Positions 24,647 through 28,884 of a stretch of 28,884 bases of DNA are shown here, piece after piece. Under the pieces are notes generated by a model, which had not been told where the DNA came from, ran no database searches, and saw nothing but the letters and a program-made list of their open reading frames with translations. The position numbers and the translations under genes were made by a program. This stretch comes from a virus: positions 1 through 28,884 of IMG/VR virus record IMGVR_UViG_3300009506_000145; one strand, given 5' to 3'. Within the stretch, counting starts at the first letter, position 1; each line of letters begins with the position of its first letter.

Positions 24647-24671
24647 CACTAGTTAAATGTTAGTATAGGAT
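24643..24671 (+). promoter_or_regulatory. Sigma70-like promoter overlapping the end of the 60-residue gene
   Basis: TTGACA at 24643-24648, 17 bases, TAGGAT at 24666-24671 (four of six). It would start RNA into the gene-free region. Confidence 0.5.
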
Positions 24672-24849
24672 GTTTAGTCATGGGTAGGGGGAAATGTTAA
24701 TCCTCTTATCTATGCCCAAGCAGTCTTATGTGAGTAGATGGTAGTGGTGAAACTCCACTTAAATAGGGGTCAGCGCAAGCGTTAGCAGCCTAAGCCATCT
24801 ATCGGAATTATACCTTATGGGTTGACCTAATCACACAATACGAGAGGGC

Positions 24850-24878
24850 TTGACAAGCGGTAGAAGTTGTTGTAAGCT
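24850..24878 (+). promoter_or_regulatory. Tandem promoter unit 1
   Basis: TTGACA at 24850-24855, 17 bases ending GTTGTTG, then TAAGCT (weak -10). It is followed by GTAGGTATCAACTGCCT, a short hairpin, and an A-rich stretch leading into the next unit. Confidence 0.45.
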
Positions 24879-24918
24879 GTAATGGATTGTAGGTATCAAC
24901 TGCCTATTAAAATAAAGG

Positions 24919-24946
24919 TTGACAATAGTCCTATAGCTGTTACTAT
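24919..24946 (+). promoter_or_regulatory. Tandem promoter unit 2
   Basis: TTGACA at 24919-24924, 16 bases, TACTAT at 24941-24946. Downstream are GGAG/CTCC and CAGTT/AACTG hairpins and the A-rich lead AAACTAAAGG into unit 3. Confidence 0.6.
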
Positions 24947-25001
24947 AGGGAGGTGTGGAGTTAAGATACTCTCCTACAGTTACCTAAACTGAAACTAAAG
25001 G

Positions 25002-25030
25002 TTGACAAATAGTAAAGGTTGTTGTACTAT
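25002..25030 (+). promoter_or_regulatory. Tandem promoter unit 3
   Basis: TTGACA at 25002-25007, 17 bases ending GTTGTTG, TACTAT at 25025-25030. Downstream are GGGGT/ACCCC and GGTTT/AAACC hairpins. The AAGGTTGACA context is identical to unit 2. Confidence 0.65.
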
Positions 25031-25492
25031 TGGTTGGGGTTTCAGTACCCCGTAGGTTTCAACTTAAACCAAAACTAAAAACTGAATCACTATTGTCAGT
25101 GGGAAGCGACAGTGTTATAGTTACTCCCACAAGCTAGGACAGAGACTAGCGACAGGCCATGATTGCCACTTCTCTGACAGGACACTGAATAGATGGGGGG
25201 CTAGTAGCTAAGCTGCTAGTGTACGAAATAACGTTAGCCACTTCTCCATTGAATAGGTGCCTGCGAAAACCTAACCAATCGCGTATAGTGTAGAAAGTAC
25301 ACTTGTTAATCGCTTGCAATTGGTGAAGGGTGACGGGAGATAGGATTGATTAGGCCATTATGGTTGCGTTCTATATCTACTAGGGGCGACAACGTAGCAA
25401 ACAATTAATTGTATTGTTTACAGCGTCAATCTATTGGTAGGTAGTGAACTATTCCCTCTAATGGAGCTACTTAATCTAAGCCTATCATGCCA

Positions 25493-25574
25493 GTATTGTC
25501 TGACACTAAGCATGGGATTTGGTTTACAATCTCAACCATGTGAGGGTGGAAGGTAGAGGGTAGTCAGACAATAC
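25493..25574 (+). other. Long inverted repeat hairpin
   Basis: GTATTGTCTGAC (25493-25504) and GTCAGACAATAC (25563-25574) are perfect 12-bp arms around 58 bases that hold CATGG/CCATG. It is the strongest structure in the gene-free region and lies 66 bases before the next gene. Confidence 0.7.
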
Positions 25575-25640
25575 AAACTAAATAGTCTTAATGTTAGGGC
25601 TATTTACTTTGTACAACTGGTAATTAAGTAAGGAAAAGTT

Positions 25641-26153
25641 ATGACTAATATCAAACTGAACAAGCGCCAACAATCTATTGTATTGAGCGCAAACAACCTA
25701 AAGAACGCAAGTCGTGAAGCTGTACGCCAATTTGAATTGGTATTGCTGGAGTATTGGAATATTGGTGGTGAAGTAGGGCGTTCATGCAATCCAGAGGATA
25801 TTCAATTCTTCCTCAATGCGTACAAACGTAACACTCACTGGTGTAATGCTGCCAGATTGCTCCTTAAGCAATATGCCCCTGTCGATGTTAAGAAGAAAGG
25901 GGATGGTTATACTGTAACCAACAAGAAGAACATTACCAAGAAAGCTAAGATTGCTTTTCGTGCTGAGGTAAGAAAGCTGATTGCTTTAGAACTCAATACA
26001 CTCCTTCACCATCCATCTATTAAGACTGACATTGCTTATGACTGGAACAATCGTAGGGCTGGATTAAAACGCCAACTAGAAGAGGCTGTAAAGAATAATG
26101 TCTCTATTGAAGAGATTATGTCTACTGTCAATGAAGTGTTTAAGGCAGCTTAA
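25641..26153 (+). CDS. Early protein, unknown (170 aa, basic, helical)
   Basis: The protein is basic with helical segments (NNLKNASREAVRQFELVLLEYW, KAKIAFRAEVRKLIALELNTLL). A Lys-rich linker lies near residue 85 (DVKKKGDGYTVTNKKNITKK) and splits it into two parts. Residues 47-70 (CNPEDIQFFLNAYKRNTHWC) hold two Cys. AAGGA lies 6 bases before the ATG. It is the first long early gene after the structured region, so its expression would depend on that leader. Nucleic-acid binding is possible from charge; no family is recognised. Confidence 0.75.
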   Translation: MTNIKLNKRQQSIVLSANNLKNASREAVRQFELVLLEYWNIGGEVGRSCNPEDIQFFLNAYKRNTHWCNAARLLLKQYAPVDVKKKGDGYTVTNKKNITKKAKIAFRAEVRKLIALELNTLLHHPSIKTDIAYDWNNRRAGLKRQLEEAVKNNVSIEEIMSTVNEVFKAA

Positions 26154-26186
26154 TATCCACACATTAATGGAGTAGTCGATACACAC

Positions 26187-26202
26187 ATTTTTATTGGAAA
26201 AT
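26187..26202 (+). repeat. 16-nt near-palindromic element, copy 2
   Basis: ATTTTTATTGGAAAAT, 8 bases before the ATG at 26210. It would overlap the ribosome binding region of the next gene (GGAA), so binding here could control translation or transcription start. Confidence 0.6.
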
Positions 26203-26209
26203 TTAAACA

Positions 26210-26668
26210 ATGATTATTGAAAACAGTGAAATGCTTACTATCAAACAGATGGTTGATAGTGGAATGAAAGATGAAGCCACATTCCTAGCCTTACTTATCC
26301 TTACTGAGCCGGATAAGGTTGAGTTTTATGATAACAGGAATAATAAGTGGACTCGTAAAGATTCAAGTCCCGGTTCAAAGCATACAATACACTGCAATGT
26401 ATGTTATAGGACAAAGCAAGTGATGTGTGAACTAGGTGGTGTTAAGTTCCCACTACCTGTAAGTAGTCCATTAAAACGTGGGGATAAGTACTACTACACT
26501 TCTCTTTGTCAGGGTGAGTTTATGTGTTATGGTTACACTTGGGATAACGATGGTACTGATAAAGCATCACTTAAAGGTGGTTTTATCCAACTAACAAAAC
26601 AAGGTGCAGAACTTCAAGCTAAAGCAATGAGTGAAGCCCTTAGAATAGCTATTAAAGAAGCTAAGTAG
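26210..26668 (+). CDS. Early protein, unknown (152 aa)
   Basis: The N-terminal part is helical (MLTIKQMVDSGMKDEATFLALLIL). A middle CNVC motif near residue 63 with a further Cys near 72 and CQGEFMC near 100-106 could bind metal. The tail is a helix (AELQAKAMSEALRIAIKEAK). The ribosome binding site is weak (GGAA about 9 bases upstream) and overlaps the 16-nt element. A start at Met8 (26231) is possible. It precedes the tRNA genes on the same strand. No family is recognised. Confidence 0.7.
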   Translation: MIIENSEMLTIKQMVDSGMKDEATFLALLILTEPDKVEFYDNRNNKWTRKDSSPGSKHTIHCNVCYRTKQVMCELGGVKFPLPVSSPLKRGDKYYYTSLCQGEFMCYGYTWDNDGTDKASLKGGFIQLTKQGAELQAKAMSEALRIAIKEAK

Positions 26669-26675
26669 TAACAAT

Positions 26676-26752
<77 letters not shown>

Positions 26753-26757
26753 TATTA

Positions 26758-26834
26758 GGCCCTTTAGCTTAATTGGTTAAAGCAACTAGCTCATAACTAG
26801 GAGATTGCAGGTTCAAGTCCTGTCGGGGTCACCA
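26758..26834 (+). tRNA. tRNA with CAU anticodon, probably Ile2 (lysidine type)
   Basis: The tRNA is 77 nt with encoded CCA; anticodon CAT at 26792-26794. The acceptor GGCCC.../...GGGGTC with discriminator A resembles bacterial tRNA-Ile2 more than elongator tRNA-Met. A normal first pair (G1-C72) rules out initiator tRNA. If lysidine is added at C34, it reads AUA. The seventh acceptor pair is T-C and A27 faces G43, two mismatches. Confidence 0.85.
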
Positions 26835-26861
26835 ATTATATGACGCAATAAGGAAACAACT

Positions 26862-27014
26862 ATGATTGTTAAATGTAAATGTAAACATGAAGTACAAGAC
26901 CAAACTTATGGTAATGGTATGCGTGTATGTAATACCACTACTGGTAAAGCTCCTGATGGTCATGTAGAGGTACGCTGTACTGTATGTGGTAATAAGTTAA
27001 TCGTTAAGAAATAG
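26862..27014 (+). CDS. Small zinc-ribbon-like protein (50 aa)
   Basis: MIVKCKCKHEVQDQTYGNGM... has CKC near the N-terminus and CTVCGNK near the C-terminus, two cysteine pairs suited to bind one zinc. Similar very small proteins with C.C...G.G.RV.N....CTVCG are common in phages, but no function is established to my knowledge. AAGGA lies 8 bases before the ATG. It follows the tRNA genes by 27 bases and is probably part of the same transcript. Confidence 0.75.
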   Translation: MIVKCKCKHEVQDQTYGNGMRVCNTTTGKAPDGHVEVRCTVCGNKLIVKK

Positions 27015-27024
27015 GGGACTTATT

Positions 27025-27204
27025 ATGATTAGTATATTAGTATACTTAGTAGTTACCTTAGCTATAGTTGCTCACTGTCATAGTGAGTATAAGTATTATG
27101 TTAAGTTGTATTGTAGTAGGAAGTGGGTTAAGATAGAGTATATTATTCTATTCTTACTACTCCAATCCATTCTAACCCTTCTAACTATCTCTATAACATA
27201 CTAA
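27025..27204 (+). CDS. Small membrane protein with two spans (59 aa)
   Basis: Two hydrophobic segments, ISILVYLVVTLAIVAHC (2-18) and IEYIILFLLLQSILTLLTIS (37-56), flank a basic tyrosine-rich loop (EYKYYVKLYCSRKWVK). The loop charge predicts a cytoplasmic loop with both ends outside. GGGGA lies about 7 bases upstream, 10 bases after the previous gene. The role is unknown; superinfection exclusion or another membrane effect is possible for an early small membrane protein, but not shown. Confidence 0.65.
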   Translation: MISILVYLVVTLAIVAHCHSEYKYYVKLYCSRKWVKIEYIILFLLLQSILTLLTISITY

Positions 27205-27212
27205 GTAAATAC

Positions 27213-27255
27213 TAGTATATACTAACTTTTTTAATGAATCTCTACAAAATATTTT
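27213..27255 (+). repeat. 43-nt dispersed repeat, early-module copy
   Basis: TAGTATATAC, 18 bases, TCTACAAAATATTTT, matching 15809-15851 with identical spacing. It lies in the 74-base gap before the 56-residue gene. Confidence 0.65.
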
Positions 27256-27278
27256 CAACTAATTTCTAAGGAAATGTA

Positions 27279-27449
27279 ATGACTAAACGTCAACTAAAGA
27301 AGATTAAAGGTATGAATGATGCAACTAAGTTTGCGTTACAATCTGGACATAAACCTCCAGTATATGTTAACTTAGCTAAACCAAATGAACTACCAAGGTA
27401 TGCTAAAGTTGCTAAAGGTGTGCCTTACGTTAATCCTAACAATTTCTAA
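27279..27449 (+). CDS. Small basic early protein (56 aa)
   Basis: The product begins MTKRQLKKIKGMNDATKFAL and continues with proline-containing pieces (HKPPVYVNLAKPNELPRYAK). The net charge is clearly positive. AAGGA stands 7 bases before the ATG inside TTTCTAAGGA, and the same TTTCTAAGGA word ends the gene and serves the next one, a small local repeat. Family unknown. Confidence 0.65.
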   Translation: MTKRQLKKIKGMNDATKFALQSGHKPPVYVNLAKPNELPRYAKVAKGVPYVNPNNF

Positions 27450-27458
27450 GGAGCTATT

Positions 27459-27953
27459 ATGGGTAAGGTTAAAACATTGAATGAAATGGAAGCTAAACTT
27501 AAAGAGCTTCAAGCTAATGTTGACGCGTTGAAGAAAGATATTGCGTCAGATAATGAACGTGTGTTTGGGTTTAAAGTTAAACCGTATAGTGGGGAAGAGT
27601 ACTACCTACCAAGTATTACAGAAGTAGTTAAGAGACATTGGGCTAACGTAGAAATATGTCCACACTACGACCTACCACTATTTAAAACTAAGGAAGAAGC
27701 TGAATCTTTCTCTGACGCGTTGAGAACAATGTTGTTGTTGCGTACAATGGATGGCATTGTTAGTGGGGATTTTGGTGTCGATAAGGAGTATATCTGTTTT
27801 TATGATGGTAAGGTTGCAATACCATCTTGGAAGTACAGAAGGGATTTAATCTCACCTGCTTTTGACACAAAAGAGTCTGCACAAAAAGCTATTGACATTA
27901 TTGGTGAGGATAGGCTTACCAAGATGTTTAAAGTATTGGGAGCCATTTCCTGA
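27459..27953 (+). CDS. Early protein with N-terminal coiled coil (164 aa)
   Basis: Residues 6-32 (TLNEMEAKLKELQANVDALK...) form a coiled coil. The middle has PSITEVVKRHWANVEICPHYDLPLF, and the C-terminus FDTKESAQKAIDIIGEDRLTKMFKVLG resembles a short helical module (F.T...A..AI..IGE..L...FK) that I have seen at the end of diverse phage proteins that differ in their front parts. It is probably oligomeric through the coil. AAGGAG lies 6 bases before the ATG. Function unknown. Confidence 0.75.
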   Translation: MGKVKTLNEMEAKLKELQANVDALKKDIASDNERVFGFKVKPYSGEEYYLPSITEVVKRHWANVEICPHYDLPLFKTKEEAESFSDALRTMLLLRTMDGIVSGDFGVDKEYICFYDGKVAIPSWKYRRDLISPAFDTKESAQKAIDIIGEDRLTKMFKVLGAIS

Positions 27954-27970
27954 CACATTCACACATAATT

Positions 27971-28038
27971 GGTAGGGTAGCCTACCTAACACATAGATAT
28001 GCCTTACAATAGCCTCTCAGAGACTCTCAGGGGCTATT
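27971..28038 (+). other. Two hairpins in an intergenic gap
   Basis: GGTAGG/CCTACC (27971-27986) and AATAGCCTCT/AGGGGCTATT (28008-28038, 10 bp with one G.U). Neither is followed by a T-run, so mRNA processing sites (for example RNase III) are likelier than terminators. ATAATTGG occurs before the first and after the second hairpin. Confidence 0.5.
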
Positions 28039-28059
28039 ACGCATATAATTGGAGGTGGT

Positions 28060-28172
28060 ATGACAAAACTACAGAGATTAGTTATTGAAATTTTCAATGG
28101 GAATAGCACCATCCTAAGAGTGTTACAGTAGGTGAGTTAATCGCTATTGTAAATGGTTCTGAGAGTAAGTAG
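28060..28172 (+). pseudogene. Small ORF apparently split by a frameshift
   Basis: GGAGG precedes an ATG at 28060 that encodes 23 residues (MTKLQRLVIEIFNGNSTIL...) and stops at 28131. A shift by -1 after Ile18 (28111-28113) gives PKSVTVGELIAIVNGSESK and a stop at 28172, just before the next gene's AGGAGG site. The combined 37-residue product reads as one plausible protein. No classical slippery heptamer is visible, so a deletion or insertion is likelier than programmed shifting. Confidence 0.45.
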
Positions 28173-28180
28173 GAGGATTT

Positions 28181-28324
28181 ATGGTAATTATAAGACGTAG
28201 CCCTTGTCGTGTGGCTTGGTGGGTGATGTTTGGTGATGCACTGCTAGATGTAAAATACACTAAGGAAGAGGCTAACGAGGTAGCTGTAGACCTTAATCGT
28301 AAATATAAGCACGTTCTGCAATAG
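28181..28324 (+). CDS. Small early protein (47 aa)
   Basis: The product begins MVIIRRSPCRVAWWVMFGDA and continues LLDVKYTKEEANEVAVDLNR. The last part (YTKEEANEVAVDLNRKY) has the form of a short strand-turn-helix seen in small phage proteins where an amphipathic helix follows. AGGAGG 4 bases before the ATG is one of the strongest ribosome binding sites in the early region. No family recognised. Confidence 0.65.
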   Translation: MVIIRRSPCRVAWWVMFGDALLDVKYTKEEANEVAVDLNRKYKHVLQ

Positions 28325-28334
28325 GGGAATAGTA

Positions 28335-28556
28335 ATGGGTATTAAATGTGAATTTAATAATAATCCAACTGCAAGTAAACCATATCCAAAGTTGATGAAA
28401 AGTAGTACTGGTATGATAGCTATAATGCAGTCTGATAGTAAAGGTTTTGTTATTAAGTGCTTAGATGGGCACTGGAAAGTTGGTGATTATAGTAGTGCTT
28501 GGAATATGAATAATCTTCATGATTACAATGGAACGGTTACATTAAGTAATGAGTAG
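28335..28556 (+). CDS. Small early protein (73 aa), unknown
   Basis: The product is rich in Asn, Ser and Lys, with a short beta-like core (GMIAIMQSDSKGFVIKCLDG, HWKVGDYSSAW). The layout, a strand pair followed by W..G.YS..W, resembles small phage proteins that fold as one compact beta domain, but I cannot name a family. AGGGGA lies 6 bases before the ATG. The end overlaps the next gene by 8 bases. Confidence 0.65.
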   Translation: MGIKCEFNNNPTASKPYPKLMKSSTGMIAIMQSDSKGFVIKCLDGHWKVGDYSSAWNMNNLHDYNGTVTLSNE

Positions 28557-28812
28557 TGTAAACACATACCACCACTCATACCATAGGGTGTACTACCCGA
28601 TAGAGCGTGGCTACCGTATGGAACCTTATCAACTTCCAAATTGGATACACTTAACTATAACTAATGATGGAGGAAGTAAATACCTTACAGTGTATTCAAA
28701 GATACATGTCAACAAGGAGGTAAGGGTTGAGCCTAGCTATAGTAGTGACTTTACTGACAGTGAAATCATCAAAGATTTAAGTGGAAAGGTGTTTCATATG
28801 TTCCTAAAATAG
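28549..28812 (+). CDS. Small early protein (87 aa), unknown
   Basis: The start lies within the end of the previous gene (ATGAGTAG), so translation is probably coupled. The N-terminus is rich in His and Tyr (NTYHHSYHRVYYPIERGY), the middle is beta-like (NWIHLTITNDGGSKYLTVYS), and the C-terminus is acidic then helical. The His/Tyr-rich opening is unusual; a start at Met24 (MEPYQL) would remove it, but I see no ribosome binding site for that. No family recognised. Confidence 0.6.
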   Translation: MSSVNTYHHSYHRVYYPIERGYRMEPYQLPNWIHLTITNDGGSKYLTVYSKIHVNKEVRVEPSYSSDFTDSEIIKDLSGKVFHMFLK

Positions 28813-28839
28813 TGGGATTATGGGATGGTCAAATTGGTA

Positions 28840-28855
28840 ATTTTTATTAGAAAAT
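28840..28855 (+). repeat. 16-nt near-palindromic element, copy 3
   Basis: ATTTTTATTAGAAAAT. The last 72 bases of the window hold this element and no supported gene; an 18-codon frame from 28825 runs through it but is not convincing. Confidence 0.6.
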
Positions 28856-28884
28856 TTTATCCATTTTTAAAACATGGGTGAGAA

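Larger units (their letters stand above)
24647..25640 (+). ncRNA. Gene-free, highly structured region; candidate noncoding RNA or long leader
   Basis: No ORF with a ribosome binding site is seen on either strand. Inverted repeats are dense: TAGATGG/CCATCTA (24735-24741 with 24795-24801) enclosing AGTGG/CCACT; GGGGT/ACCCC (25036-25051); GTGGGA/TCCCAC (25099-25130); GCTAG/CTAGC (25133-25150); CTAGTAGC/GCTGCTAG (25201-25219); ACCAAT/ATTGGT around AGTGTA/TACACT (25274-25324); AAACAAT/ATTGTTT (25399-25419); a 12-bp arm pair (25493-25574); and AAATAGTC/GGCTATTT (25580-25605). Promoters at its left end read into it. GCCACTTCTC occurs twice. Confidence 0.55.

Noticed and set aside
24820-24850. Another TTGACC promoter before the tandem units
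   Set aside because: No acceptable -10 box at 16-18 bases.
24660-25640. CRISPR-like or simple tandem array in the gene-free region
   Set aside because: The repeats are short, differ in length and sequence, and their spacing is irregular; only the promoter units are tandem.
25604-25789. Minus-strand frame of 61 codons over the start of the 170-residue gene
   Set aside because: Antisense to a gene with a good ribosome binding site, with no site of its own.
26758-26834. Initiator or elongator tRNA-Met
   Set aside because: The first acceptor pair is G-C, excluding initiator; the acceptor GGCCC/GGGGTC with A73 is closer to Ile2 than to elongator Met.
27971-28038. Rho-independent terminator after the 164-residue gene
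   Set aside because: The hairpins are clear but no T-run follows either of them, and genes continue on the same strand.
28825-28881. 18-codon frame at the right end
   Set aside because: It is very AT-rich, runs through the 16-nt element and has only a vague upstream purine stretch.

Overview
The window is part of a low-GC, tailed double-stranded DNA phage of podovirus type that infects a Gram-negative, probably gammaproteobacterial, host. The virion gene order resembles T7-like short-tailed phages: terminase, portal, scaffold, capsid, gp11-like and gp12-like tail proteins, gp13/gp14-like internal proteins, then two giant ejection-type proteins. A lipoprotein spanin, sigma70-type promoters and GGAG-type ribosome binding sites point to a Gram-negative host. 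No RNA polymerase, replication gene or genome end is visible, so the genome is clearly larger than the window and I do not assign a genus.

Layout. Everything left of about 23,960 is the late module on the minus strand. Read in the direction of transcription it runs: tail fibre, tail spike, a small ORF interrupted by UGA, small and large terminase, portal, a small unknown gene, scaffold, major capsid protein, head decoration-like protein, a rho-independent terminator, head-fibre-like protein, gp11-like adaptor, a small unknown gene, gp12-like nozzle, gp13-like and gp14-like internal proteins, a 1442-residue internal protein, an 838-residue internal protein ending in a lysozyme-like domain, a candidate holin, overlapping Rz/Rz1-type spanins, and the start of one more gene. 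Most neighbours overlap as TAATG, TGATG or ATGA, so translation is tightly coupled. The major capsid gene is split by a 906-nt group I intron carrying a two-motif LAGLIDADG endonuclease. Exon ends, the P1 pairing with a U.G at the 5' splice site, and the terminal G are all readable.

From about 24,380 rightwards all genes are on the plus strand. They are small, mostly unrecognised, early-type genes, plus two tRNA genes (Arg-UCU and a CAU tRNA that looks like Ile2). The divergent region between the modules (23,958-24,381) holds four dispersed small palindromes with compensatory base changes, a G-rich tract (minus strand) and a sigma70-like promoter. A second gene-free stretch, 24,647-25,640 (about 1 kb), starts with four more promoter-like sites, three of them in tandem repeat units. 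It continues with a dense series of inverted repeats and has no convincing ORF. It looks like a leader or a structured noncoding RNA.

Two further sets of repeats suggest phage-specific control sites: a 16-nt near-palindrome (ATTTTTRTTRGAAAAT) in three intergenic places, and a 43-nt element present once in the late module and once in the early module. The most unusual items are the covarying palindromes with C-GNA-G loops, the structured 1-kb region, the UGA-interrupted small gene upstream of terS, and the capsid intron.
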